A stretch of DNA of 64,000 bases from Pseudomonas putida (GTDB lineage: Bacteria > Pseudomonadota > Gammaproteobacteria > Pseudomonadales > Pseudomonadaceae): positions 3,550,501-3,614,500 of the forward strand of contig NZ_CP109603.1 in assembly GCF_025905425.1 (NCBI RefSeq). Direction: 5' to 3'. A model generated the notes under the pieces. The model saw nothing but the letters and a program-made list of their open reading frames with translations, had not been told where the DNA came from and ran no database searches. Below are positions 48,042-57,811 of this stretch, piece by piece; position 1 is the stretch's first letter; each line of letters opens with the position of its first letter. A program made the translations under genes and the position numbers.

Positions 48042-48824
48042 ATGACCACCACCATGCAGACCCCCAAGGACCAGCTTGTCAAACGTGCCCAGCAGCAAAT
48101 GCTGACTGCGTTGGCCGACAACGCCTACACCCCGCGCCAGAAGCTCGCACTGACCTGCCGGATTCTGTTCGACGGCGGCCACGATTCGGGCCTGGCCGGG
48201 CAGATCACCGCACGCGCACCGGAACCTGGCACCTATTACACACAACAGCTTGGCCTGGGCTTCGACGAGATCTCGGCCTCCAACCTGCTGGTCGTGGACG
48301 AAGACCTGGCAGTGCTGCAAGGCCACGGCATGGCCAACCCCGCCAACCGTTTCCACAGCTGGCTGTACCGGGCACGCCCCGACGTGAACTGCATCATCCA
48401 CACCCACCCGCTGCACAGCGCGGCCCTGTCGATGCTTGAAGTGCCGCTGGCGATCTCGCACATGGACCTCTGCCCGCTGTTCGACGATTGCGCCTTCCTC
48501 AAGGAATGGCCAGGCGTGCCAGTGGGCAATGAAGAAGGTGAGATCATTGCCAGGGCCATCGGTGACAAGCGGGCGATCCTGCTTTCCCACCATGGCCTGC
48601 TGATCGCCGGGCGCTCGATCGAAGAGGCCTGCGTGCTCGCCCTGCTGTTCGAGCGCGCCGCCAGGATGCAACTGCTGGCCATGGGCGCCGGTGAAATCCG
48701 CCCAATCCCCGAAGCACTTGGCAAAGAAGCCCATGACTGGATTTCCACGCCAAAACGCCATGGTGCAGCGTTCAGCTACTACGCGCGCCGTGCCTTGCGT
48801 GCCCATGGCGACTGCCTGGGCTGA
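48042..48824 (+). CDS. Class II aldolase/adducin family protein
   Basis: 260 residues from the ATG at 48042. The metal ligands are in HTHPLHSAALS and SHHGLLIAG, and the region GLAGQITARAPEPGTYYTQ matches the family's phosphate/substrate loop. Members cleave or decarboxylate hydroxy acids and sugar derivatives with Zn or another divalent metal. A DapA-superfamily gene and a BenE-type transporter follow on the same strand, so a small catabolic unit is likely. The substrate is unknown. Confidence 0.87.
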   Translation: MTTTMQTPKDQLVKRAQQQMLTALADNAYTPRQKLALTCRILFDGGHDSGLAGQITARAPEPGTYYTQQLGLGFDEISASNLLVVDEDLAVLQGHGMANPANRFHSWLYRARPDVNCIIHTHPLHSAALSMLEVPLAISHMDLCPLFDDCAFLKEWPGVPVGNEEGEIIARAIGDKRAILLSHHGLLIAGRSIEEACVLALLFERAARMQLLAMGAGEIRPIPEALGKEAHDWISTPKRHGAAFSYYARRALRAHGDCLG

Positions 48825-48868
48825 TTGAAGCTGTATCCCTTCCTGAACAACGGCAAAGGTGCCTGGTC

Positions 48869-49750
48869 ATGTCTACACCTGTAATTCGCGGCGTCATCGG
48901 CTACACCATCACCCCCTTCGCAGCAGACGGCTCGGTCGATCTGAACGCCCTGGGCACATCCATCGACAGCCTGATCCAGGCCGGCGTGCACGCCATCGCC
49001 CCCCTGGGCAGCACGGGCGAAGGTGCTTACCTGTCCGAGGGTGAATGGGAATCTGTGGTGCGCTACAGCCTGGAGAAGATCGCAGGCCGGGTGCCCAGCG
49101 TGGTCAGCGTTTCCGACCTGACCACCGCGCGTACCGTGCAGCGTGCCCGCCTGGCCCAGGCGTGCGGGGCCACGGCGGTGATGGTGCTGCCCATTTCCTA
49201 CTGGAAGCTGACCGAGGCCGAGGTGGTTGACCACTACAAGGCGGTCGGCGCCGCGATCGACATTCCGATCATGCTTTACAACAACCCGGGCACCAGCGGC
49301 ACCGACCTCTCGGTGGAGCTGATCCTGCGTATTCTGGGCGAAGTCGCCAATGTCACCATGGTCAAGGAAAGCACCGGTGACATTCAGCGCATGCACCGCC
49401 TGTACACCGCGACCGAGGGCAAGGTGGCGTTCTACAACGGCTGCAACCCGCTCACCCTCGAAGCGCTGATTGCCGGCGCCACGGGCTGGTGCACTGCGGC
49501 GCCAAACCTGATCCCGGCATTGAACCTGGCCTTGTGGGACGCCGTGCAAAACGGCGAGCTGGCAGAAGCCCGCGCACTGTTCTACCGCCAGTACGAGTTG
49601 CTGGCGTACATCACCCAGCGCGGCCTGCCCACCACCATCAAGGCCGGGCTGAACATGCTTGGCCTGGACGTGGGGGCGCCGCGCCTGCCCTTGCAGCCGC
49701 TGGACCCACAAGGCAGTGCCTACCTGAAAGGGTTGCTGGGTTTGGCCTAA
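48869..49750 (+). CDS. DapA-superfamily (class I aldolase) lyase, not a true DapA
   Basis: 293 residues. The (beta/alpha)8 Schiff-base enzyme family is shown by GSTGE (47-51), Tyr137 in LYNNPG and Lys166 in MVKESTGD, the Schiff-base lysine. The Arg that binds the carboxylate of aspartate semialdehyde in real dihydrodipicolinate synthases is absent (NPGTSG), so lysine synthesis is unlikely. A lyase or dehydratase for a keto acid, as in the N-acetylneuraminate lyase or KDG-type branches, is more probable. It starts 44 bp after the class II aldolase. Confidence 0.86.
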   Translation: MSTPVIRGVIGYTITPFAADGSVDLNALGTSIDSLIQAGVHAIAPLGSTGEGAYLSEGEWESVVRYSLEKIAGRVPSVVSVSDLTTARTVQRARLAQACGATAVMVLPISYWKLTEAEVVDHYKAVGAAIDIPIMLYNNPGTSGTDLSVELILRILGEVANVTMVKESTGDIQRMHRLYTATEGKVAFYNGCNPLTLEALIAGATGWCTAAPNLIPALNLALWDAVQNGELAEARALFYRQYELLAYITQRGLPTTIKAGLNMLGLDVGAPRLPLQPLDPQGSAYLKGLLGLA

Positions 49751-49766
49751 AAATTGACGCAATACC

Positions 49767-49794
49767 TGTGGGAGCAGGCAGGCCTGCTCCCACA
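49767..49794. repeat. Short REP-like inverted repeat
   Basis: TGTGGGAGCAGG and CCTGCTCCCACA separated by four bases, a shortened variant of the P. putida REP arm. It lies between the lyase gene and the BenE-type gene. Confidence 0.8.
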
Positions 49795-49866
49795 CCGTTA
49801 GCGCCTTACAGCCGACCTTGTTCACTACACAGACTTTCATCAATCACATAAGCACGGAGGCCATTT

Positions 49867-51081
49867 GTGACAACGCCTGCTCAAAACCCATCAGCCTCGC
49901 TTGGGCTTACAGACATCCTGCACCCTGCCATCGCCGGGCTGGTTTCAGTCATCGTCAACTACGGCGGCACGTTCATCCTGGTGTTCCAGGCGGCCAAAGT
50001 CGCCGGGCTAAGCCCGGAACTGACGTCGTCATGGGTCTGGGCTGTGTCGATCGGGGTAGGCATTACCGGGCTTGCCTTGTCCTGGTACAGCCGCGAACCG
50101 CTGATAACAGCCTGGTCCACTCCGGCAGCCGCGTTTCTGGTCACTGCACTGGCCAGCGTTCCCTACGCCGAAGCCATTGGCGCATACCTGCTGTCCGCTG
50201 CTGGGTTCGTGGTGCTCGGCCTGACCGGATACTTTGAAAGGCTGGTCCGGATCATCCCAGGCGGGGTCGCGGCAGGGTTGCTGGCCGGCATTCTCTTGCA
50301 ATTTGGCATTGGCGCGTTTGCCGGCTTGTCGGTTGACCCCATGCTGGCCGGGTTGCTTATCGCGGCTTATGTGGTGTTCAAACGCTTTACTGCCCGCTAC
50401 GCGGTCGTAGGCATCCTCGCACTGGGCCTGGCGTATCTGCTGATCCAGGGGCAGGCAGGCCTTTCACAGCTCACGCTGGAGATCGCCACACCGGTGTTCA
50501 CTGCCCCGGCCTTTACCCTCAACGCGGCCCTCAGCGTAGCGCTGCCGTTGTTCCTGATCACCCTGACGGGGCAATACATGCCCGGCATGCTGGTGCTGCG
50601 CAACGACGGTTTCAAGACCAGCGCCAACCCGATCGTCGCAGTCACCGGCCTGGGCTCCTTGCTCATGGCACCCTTTGGCTCGCATGCGTTCAACCTCGCG
50701 GCCATCACCGCTGCCATCTGCACAGGCAAGGAAGCGCATGAAGACCCGGCCAAGCGCTGGATCGCGGGCATCGCCGCTGGCATCTGCTACATCCTGGTGG
50801 GGGTGTTCGGCGTAACGCTTGCCAGTGTGTTCATGGCACTCCCTGCAACGTTCATCACCACCCTGGCTGGCCTTGCCCTGTTGGGCACCATCGGCGCCAG
50901 CCTGGCCAGTGCGGTGGCCGATGCCAGCACACGCGAGGCCGCACTGATCACCTTTCTGGCAGCCGCCGCCAATATCACCCTGCTCGGCATTGGCGGGGCC
51001 TTTTGGGGGTTGGTCATTGGCCTGTTGGCCTACGCGGTATTGAACGGGCGCACGCCCACGCTCAGCCGTAAAAAGCCGTGA
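49867..51081 (+). CDS. BenE-family membrane transporter
   Basis: 404 residues with about 12 hydrophobic segments and the BenE/benzoate-H+ symporter pattern (SASLGLTDILHPAIAGLVSV; FGSHAFNLAAITAAICTG). BenE proteins import benzoate or related aromatic acids. Here the gene follows an aldolase and a lyase and not ben/cat genes, so the true cargo may be another organic acid. The gap to the lyase is 116 bp and includes a REP-like hairpin, so transcription may continue at a lower level. Confidence 0.88.
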   Translation: MTTPAQNPSASLGLTDILHPAIAGLVSVIVNYGGTFILVFQAAKVAGLSPELTSSWVWAVSIGVGITGLALSWYSREPLITAWSTPAAAFLVTALASVPYAEAIGAYLLSAAGFVVLGLTGYFERLVRIIPGGVAAGLLAGILLQFGIGAFAGLSVDPMLAGLLIAAYVVFKRFTARYAVVGILALGLAYLLIQGQAGLSQLTLEIATPVFTAPAFTLNAALSVALPLFLITLTGQYMPGMLVLRNDGFKTSANPIVAVTGLGSLLMAPFGSHAFNLAAITAAICTGKEAHEDPAKRWIAGIAAGICYILVGVFGVTLASVFMALPATFITTLAGLALLGTIGASLASAVADASTREAALITFLAAAANITLLGIGGAFWGLVIGLLAYAVLNGRTPTLSRKKP

Positions 51082-52398
51082 TCAACCCTGCGGATTTGCA
51101 TGCACCACCCGCCCCACCTCGCCTGGCCGATTGACGAACAGCACGTCCAGCGTGCTGTTGCGCAACCCCTTCACTGGGTTCCAGTGCGCCGCCGTGTGAA
51201 TGTACTTGTCGCGCAGCAGGCGCTGTTCGTCCTCGGTCAGGCCAGCGTCGGGGCGGGTACCCAAGGCAAAGCCATGCAACTTGCGGCTGATGTCCAGCAA
51301 CTCATCCGGCACGCGATGGGCCTCATCGCTGCCCAATGCGGCAAATGGCACGTCGGCGCGCAGGGCCAGCTCGCGCATGATGCTGAGGTAAACCCGGGAC
51401 AGATGCCCCGCGACCTGCCGCTCGCGATACAACGCCGCATACACCTGCTTTTGCGCCTCGGCCGGCTTGCCGCCGGCAATCGGCTGCTCCCAGGTCAGTA
51501 CCCGCGGCCGCGGTTCACCCAGCTCGCCAAACGCCGATGCCAGGACGGCACTGACAGCCGAGTAGGCACGGGTGCGCTCGACATGGATACGCACAGGCAC
51601 CTGCTGCGATTGCGGCTTGCACAGCAGCACTTGTTCCTGCATGTACGGCAGGTAGCCCCCGCCAATGTTCGAGTGCACGCCAGGCACGACAATGTCACCG
51701 TCGCTGCACACCAAGGGGAAGTTGTGCCGGCGCTCGTCACCGGCCACCAACTGCACCACCTGCCGCGCAATGCCCTCCCCCAGGCCCAGGCGCAAGCCAC
51801 CATGGCGATCGTCGGCGGGGTCGAAGTCACCCTGCAGGGGCGCAACAATGGCTGCCACGGTATCGAACAGGCCGATGAAATTAAGGGTGATGCCACACGC
51901 GCTGCCCAACAGGCTGCCATCGCCATCATTCAAGACATTGGCCAGGTGCCTGGCGGCTGCGGCGCCACGACTGAAACCAAACAGGTCGAACTCGATGCGT
52001 TCGAGCCGCGATTGCGGATGCGCCGCGCACCAATCACGCAACAGCTCGCCGATCGCCCTCAAGGCCTCGGCCACCCGCGCCTCGACCCCGCTGCGCCCGC
52101 GCCCGGTAGCCGCCGCAAAGCTGGAGTCCGGCTGGCCCAGCGTGGTGCCGACGCCCTCGACATACAACTTGAGAAAAGCCACTGTGCCCGCCGCAGGGCA
52201 CCCGCTTGCCGGGTAAAGCGCATGCAACAGGGCCACGTTGCTGCGGGCATTGCCATAGCTGGCACCGGCCAGATGCCCCGGCGCTTGGCCCCAGGCCATG
52301 GCGTTGCCCTGGTTGTTACCGGTGCCATCGAAGAACACGCCGACACGCAAGGTCATTGGCGCGGTTTTAGCTGAGGTACGGCTGCTGTCTTCCATCAT
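51082..52398 (-). CDS. DUF2235 phospholipase-like protein (type VI effector-like)
   Basis: 438 residues from the ATG at 52398. The N terminus has VFFDGTGNN, the nucleophile motif is GFSRG at 141-145 (Ser143), and VPGVHSNIGGGY supplies the family's Asp/His region. This is the DUF2235 (T6SS_Tle1-like) fold, whose members attack phospholipids of rival cells. There is no signal peptide, as expected for a type VI effector. No VgrG, PAAR, adaptor or obvious immunity gene is adjacent, which is unusual. A housekeeping hydrolase role is therefore possible. Confidence 0.87.
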   Translation of the reverse strand: MMEDSSRTSAKTAPMTLRVGVFFDGTGNNQGNAMAWGQAPGHLAGASYGNARSNVALLHALYPASGCPAAGTVAFLKLYVEGVGTTLGQPDSSFAAATGRGRSGVEARVAEALRAIGELLRDWCAAHPQSRLERIEFDLFGFSRGAAAARHLANVLNDGDGSLLGSACGITLNFIGLFDTVAAIVAPLQGDFDPADDRHGGLRLGLGEGIARQVVQLVAGDERRHNFPLVCSDGDIVVPGVHSNIGGGYLPYMQEQVLLCKPQSQQVPVRIHVERTRAYSAVSAVLASAFGELGEPRPRVLTWEQPIAGGKPAEAQKQVYAALYRERQVAGHLSRVYLSIMRELALRADVPFAALGSDEAHRVPDELLDISRKLHGFALGTRPDAGLTEDEQRLLRDKYIHTAAHWNPVKGLRNSTLDVLFVNRPGEVGRVVHANPQG

Positions 52399-52627
52399 CC
52401 TGCATCCTGCTTGCCCAAAGAGCACCAGCAGGCGTCAGTACCTAGCAACAAGCCATCAGCCGACTCCGAACCCTGCGCAGGACTTCTCGCTATCGCCACA
52501 CCCGACGCGCTGGATAAATTTGCCAGCCGCCATTGGTCGCCACCCCCCCGGATAGATTAAAGTATCACCCCTTGCCGAGGCGGCTGCTCCCAGCCCGCCT
52601 GCGCCCCAATACCAGGAACCGTCGCCG

Positions 52628-53587
<960 letters not shown>

Positions 53588-53591
53588 GCCC

Positions 53592-54536
53592 ATGCCCACC
53601 ACACAGCTGGCCGAACCCGGCATCCGTATCGGCCTTGCCGAGCTGATCGACATGCGCCACCGCGTGCGCGAAATCCAGCTGTTTTCCCGGCCCGGCCAGC
53701 GCAGCCCGCTGGTGGGCCTGCACCATTCCAAACTGCGCGGACGCGGTGTGGACTTCGACCAGGTGCGCGTGTACCAGGCAGGCGACGATGTGCGCAACAT
53801 CGACTGGCGGGTCACCGCACGCACCCAGGAGCCGCACACCAAGCTGTTTCACGAGGAGCGTGAGCGGCCAATCTTCATTCTCGTCGAGCAGAGCCAACGG
53901 CTGTTCTTCGGCTCGGGGCTGATGTTCAAGTCGGTGCTGGCGGCCCAGGCCGCGGCGCTGTTCGGCTGGGCCGCGCTGGGCCACAACGACCGCATTGGCG
54001 GGCTGGTGTTCGGCGACAACGAACACCACGAAATCAAGCCACGGCGCAGCAAGCAGAGCCTGCTGCAGCTGCTCAACCGCTTGGCCAAGGTCAACCAGTC
54101 GCTGCACACCGAAGCCATGCCCCAGCCCGACAGCCTTGGCCTGGCCCTGCGCCGCGCGCGTGAAGTGCTGCGCCCTGGCAGCCTGGCCATCGTCATCTGC
54201 GACGAGCGTGCGCTGACCGATCAGGTCGAGCAACACCTGGCCATGCTGTCGCGCCACTGCGACCTGCTGCTGCTGCCGGTCAGCGACCCGCTCGACCACG
54301 CCCTGCCCGCTGCCGGCCTGCTGCGCTTTGCCCAGCGCAGCGCGCAACTGGAGCTCGACACCCTCGACGCCAGCCTGCGCCAGGCTTACCGCCAGCAGGC
54401 CGAGGCGCGTATCGAGCGTTGGGAGCTGATGGCGCAAAAGCTGCGCGTGGTGCTGATGCCGCTGAGTACACAAAGCGAAATGATCGAGCAACTGCGCGAG
54501 TACCTGAATGCTCAACGTCCGGGGAGCAGTAAATGA
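53592..54536 (+). CDS. DUF58 domain protein of the MoxR/Bat operon
   Basis: 314 residues from the ATG at 53592, 4 bp after moxR. It has the DUF58 signature QAGDDVRNIDWRVTARTQEP followed by a VWA-like fold (FILVEQSQRLFFGSG). It is cytoplasmic or peripheral. The family always sits beside MoxR; its biochemical role is not established. Confidence 0.92.
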   Translation: MPTTQLAEPGIRIGLAELIDMRHRVREIQLFSRPGQRSPLVGLHHSKLRGRGVDFDQVRVYQAGDDVRNIDWRVTARTQEPHTKLFHEERERPIFILVEQSQRLFFGSGLMFKSVLAAQAAALFGWAALGHNDRIGGLVFGDNEHHEIKPRRSKQSLLQLLNRLAKVNQSLHTEAMPQPDSLGLALRRAREVLRPGSLAIVICDERALTDQVEQHLAMLSRHCDLLLLPVSDPLDHALPAAGLLRFAQRSAQLELDTLDASLRQAYRQQAEARIERWELMAQKLRVVLMPLSTQSEMIEQLREYLNAQRPGSSK

Positions 54537-55027
54537 ACCCGCTGGACCAGTTGAACCCGCTGATTGCTCCGCAGGCAGTCGGGCTGTGGCCACCGGCGCC
54601 GGGTTGGTGGGTGTTGCTGGCGCTGCTGCCGCTGCTTGCCTGGGGCCTGTGGCGCATACGCCGTTGGCGCCCGGGCAAACGCCGCATCGTGCGCGCCGAG
54701 CAACCGCTCGACCCGGTACGCGTGGCGGCCCTGGCCGAACTCGCCCGCCTGCCACGCCCCTATGACGGCGCCCCCGCCGGTGCCTGGCTGCAGCAGATCA
54801 ACGCCCTGCTCAAACGCCTGTGCCGCAGCCATTACCCCGGTGCCAACAGCCATACCCTCAACGGTCGCCAATGGTTGGCATTTCTCGACAACCGCTGCCC
54901 GGCCGCCGGCCTGACCCGCTGGATGGTGCTGGTCGAAGGCGCCTACAAGCCTGAGTGCAAGCTCGACGACAAAGCCATCGTCGGGCTCAGCCAGGCCGTC
55001 GAAACCTGGATCCGCAAGCATGTTTGA
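54533..55027 (+). CDS. DUF4381 small membrane protein of the Bat operon
   Basis: 164 residues, overlapping the DUF58 stop by four bases. One N-terminal membrane helix (WWVLLALLPLLAWGLW) is followed by a basic cytoplasmic part with LKRLCRSHYPGANSHTLNG. It matches the DUF4381 family found only in such operons. Its stop overlaps the next gene by 8 bp. Confidence 0.88.
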   Translation: MNPLDQLNPLIAPQAVGLWPPAPGWWVLLALLPLLAWGLWRIRRWRPGKRRIVRAEQPLDPVRVAALAELARLPRPYDGAPAGAWLQQINALLKRLCRSHYPGANSHTLNGRQWLAFLDNRCPAAGLTRWMVLVEGAYKPECKLDDKAIVGLSQAVETWIRKHV

Positions 55028-56096
55028 ACTGGCCTGGCCGTGGATGTTCGCCCTGTTGCCGCTGCCCTGGCTGGCGCGCCTGGTGCTGCCCGCCGCCGAC
55101 AGTGGTGAGCCGGTGCTCAAGGTGGGTTTCCTGAATGAACTGGAGGGCCTTGCCGGGCGCCGGGCGCGGCTGAACCTGCCGACCTGGCGCCAGCAAGCGC
55201 CTTTCGTCGTCATCTGGCTGCTGCTGCTGCTGGCAGCCGCTCGCCCGCAATGGCTCGGCGACCCTGTACCAGTGGCGGCCAGCGGTCGCGACCTGCTGGT
55301 GGCGGTGGACGTGTCCGGCTCCATGGACTTCCCCGACATGCAGTGGAAGAACGACGAAATCAGCCGCCTCGACCTGGTCAAAGCGCTGCTTGGCGACTTT
55401 CTCCAGGACCGGGAAGGCGACCGGGTTGGCCTGATCCTGTTTGGCAGCCAGGCCTATTTGCAGGCGCCGCTGACCTTCGACCGGCGTACCGTACGCACCT
55501 TCCTCGACGAAGCGCAGATCGGCATCGCCGGCAAGAACACCGCCATCGGCGATGCCATCGGCCTTGCGGTCAAACGCCTGCGCGAGCGTCCGGCACAGAG
55601 CCGGGTCCTGGTGCTGATCACCGACGGTGCCAACAACGGCGGGCAGATCCACCCGCTGACCGCCGCCCGCCTGGCCGCCCAGGAAGGCGTGCGCATCTAT
55701 GCCATCGGCATCGGTGCCAACCCCGAGGCCAGCGGCACCCCCGGCCTGCTGGGGCTCAACCCAAGCCTTGACCTGGACGAAGCCTCGCTCAAGGAAATCG
55801 CCGAGATAACCCACGGCGCCTACTTCCGCGCCCACGACGGCGCCGAGCTGGTCGCCATCGGCGACGCCCTCGACCAGTTGGAACCGGTGGCCCAGCAACC
55901 GACCCAGGCGCGCACCGCCAAGGCGCTGTATGCCTGGCCACTGGCCCTGGCGCTGTTGCTCAGTGTGCTGCTGGTGGTGGCCGTGCAATGGCCAGACAAC
56001 CGGCTGCAGCGCTTGCTGCGCAAACCGCGTTTTCTGCAGCCGCACCCGGAATGGCGCCAGCGCCTCAAACGCCTGCGCCTGAGGAAACGGCGATGA
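55020..56096 (+). CDS. VWA-domain protein, BatA-like
   Basis: 358 residues. An N-terminal membrane helix pair (about 8-25 and 60-75) is followed by a VWA domain with an intact MIDAS metal site DVSGS (97-101) and later TFDRRTV and ITDGANNGG. A C-terminal helix (WPLALALLLSVLLVVAV) anchors it again. It is predicted to bind a metal ion and a protein partner in the periplasm. Confidence 0.92.
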   Translation: MFELAWPWMFALLPLPWLARLVLPAADSGEPVLKVGFLNELEGLAGRRARLNLPTWRQQAPFVVIWLLLLLAAARPQWLGDPVPVAASGRDLLVAVDVSGSMDFPDMQWKNDEISRLDLVKALLGDFLQDREGDRVGLILFGSQAYLQAPLTFDRRTVRTFLDEAQIGIAGKNTAIGDAIGLAVKRLRERPAQSRVLVLITDGANNGGQIHPLTAARLAAQEGVRIYAIGIGANPEASGTPGLLGLNPSLDLDEASLKEIAEITHGAYFRAHDGAELVAIGDALDQLEPVAQQPTQARTAKALYAWPLALALLLSVLLVVAVQWPDNRLQRLLRKPRFLQPHPEWRQRLKRLRLRKRR

Positions 56097-57811
56097 TCGA
56101 ACTCTGGCCACAATGGTTGCGCCCCCTCTGGCTGCTGGTCGTGCCGCTGCTCGGCTGGCTGCTGTTCAAGCTTTGGCACCGGCGCAAACGCGCCGGACGC
56201 TGGCAGATGATCCTGCCACCGGCCTTCCATGCCGTGCTGCTCGGGGGCGGCAGCGGCAGCACCAGCAAGCTGCCCTGGGTAGCACTGGGCCTGGCCTGGG
56301 CGCTGGTGGTACTGGCCCTGCTGGGGCCGAGCTGGCAACGCGTGGAGGAAAGCCAGCAGCGCCCGGCCGACCCACTGGTCATCCTGCTCGAACTGACCCC
56401 ACAGATGCTCGCCGAGGACAGCCCCCCCAACCGCCTGGAACAGGCCCGGCGCAAGGTCCTCGACCTGCTCGAACACCGCCGCGACAGCCAGACCGCGTTG
56501 ATCGTCTACGCAGGCTCCGCCCACACCCTGGTGCCGCTGTCCGATGACCTGGGCACCACGCGCAATCTGCTGGAGGCGATCGACCCCTCGATCATGCCCA
56601 AACCTGGCCAGCGCGCCGACCTGGCGGTGCAAAAAGGCCTGGCCTTGCTGGCCCAGAGCGGCCTGGGCCAAGGCCGCCTGCTGCTGATCGGCTCATCGCT
56701 CACCGCGCCAGAGCGCCAGGGCATTGTCCAAGCCCTTGGCCGCCAGGGCCCGAGCCTGCTGATGCTGGGCATCGGCAGCCGTGACGGCGCCCCGGTGCGA
56801 CAGGCCAATGGCGAATTCCTCAAGGATGAGCAGGGCGGCATCCTGCTGCCACGCCTGGACAGCGCCAGCCTCAAGGCATTTGTCAGCAGCACCGGCGGGC
56901 GCTACCGCAATGCCCGGATCGACGACCTCGACCTGCGGGGCCTGGGCCTGTTCGACAGCCCGCGTGCCTCGCGCAGTGACGGCCAGACCTTGCAACTGGA
57001 CAGCTGGGCCGACCAGGGCTACTGGTTGCTGATTCCGCTGTTGCTGCTGGCGGCCTGCGCCGGCCGTCGCGGCTGGCTGTTCTGCCTGCCGCTGTTGCTG
57101 GCCCTGCCGCAGCCAAGCCAGGCCTTCGAGTTCAACGACCTATGGCTGCGCCCCGACCAGCAAGGCCAGCGCCTGCTCGAACAAAACCGCCCGGCCAGTG
57201 CCGCGCGCCATTTCCACGACCCGCAATGGCGCGGCATGGCGCTGTACCAGGCCGGTGATTACGCCGGTGCCGCCCAGGCCTTCTCCCAAGGCAACACGGC
57301 GGCAGCGCACTACAATCGAGGCAATGCCCTGGCCCGCAGTGGTGAACTGGAAGCCGCCCTGGACGCCTACGAACAAGCCCTGGAGCGTCAACCCGACCTA
57401 AAACCGGCACTGGACAACCAGGCACTGGTCCAGCAACTGCTGCAGCAGCGCGAAGCCAAGGCCCAAGAGCAACCCGCCAGCAGCGAAGCCCAAGGCACGC
57501 CCGGCAGCGAGACCGAAGGCAACAGCAGTTCGGCCAGCAGCCCGGCCCAGGGCACGCCCGGCAGTGACGAACACGCCAGCGCCGAAGCACCCGGCGAAGG
57601 CAGCAACAACAGCCAGGCCACACCAGGCAATCAGGGGGGCGCCGACGACAACGTCATCCAGCCCCCCCAGCGCCCGGTGTCGACCAGCCTTGACGCCGAA
57701 CAGCGTCAAGCCCTTGAACAGTGGCTGCGCGAGATCCCCGATAACCCGGCGGAACTGCTGCGGCGCAAATTCTGGTATGAACAGCAATTGCATCAGGACA
57801 ATCCACGATGA
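56093..57811 (+). CDS. VWA + TPR protein, BatB/BatC-like, with degenerate metal site
   Basis: 572 residues from the ATG at 56093. Membrane helices flank a VWA domain (about 95-295) in which the MIDAS motif DxSxS is replaced by E100-L-T102-P-Q104, so metal binding is doubtful. A third helix region near 310-345 is followed by tetratricopeptide repeats (ALYQAGDYAGAAQAFSQG; ALARSGELEAALDAYEQALE), a low-complexity Ser/Gly/Pro/Glu linker with repeats of GTPGS, and a C-terminal segment. It combines what are separate BatB and BatC proteins in some bacteria. Confidence 0.9.
   Translation: MIELWPQWLRPLWLLVVPLLGWLLFKLWHRRKRAGRWQMILPPAFHAVLLGGGSGSTSKLPWVALGLAWALVVLALLGPSWQRVEESQQRPADPLVILLELTPQMLAEDSPPNRLEQARRKVLDLLEHRRDSQTALIVYAGSAHTLVPLSDDLGTTRNLLEAIDPSIMPKPGQRADLAVQKGLALLAQSGLGQGRLLLIGSSLTAPERQGIVQALGRQGPSLLMLGIGSRDGAPVRQANGEFLKDEQGGILLPRLDSASLKAFVSSTGGRYRNARIDDLDLRGLGLFDSPRASRSDGQTLQLDSWADQGYWLLIPLLLLAACAGRRGWLFCLPLLLALPQPSQAFEFNDLWLRPDQQGQRLLEQNRPASAARHFHDPQWRGMALYQAGDYAGAAQAFSQGNTAAAHYNRGNALARSGELEAALDAYEQALERQPDLKPALDNQALVQQLLQQREAKAQEQPASSEAQGTPGSETEGNSSSASSPAQGTPGSDEHASAEAPGEGSNNSQATPGNQGGADDNVIQPPQRPVSTSLDAEQRQALEQWLREIPDNPAELLRRKFWYEQQLHQDNPR

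Noticed and set aside
48869..49750. Naming the lyase dapA
   Set aside because: The substrate-binding Arg of dihydrodipicolinate synthase is missing and the neighbours are catabolic, so the symbol would mislead.
57480..57640. CRISPR-like or tandem DNA repeat in the Bat VWA gene
   Set aside because: The repeated GTPGS units are protein low-complexity coding sequence with irregular spacing, not a CRISPR array.
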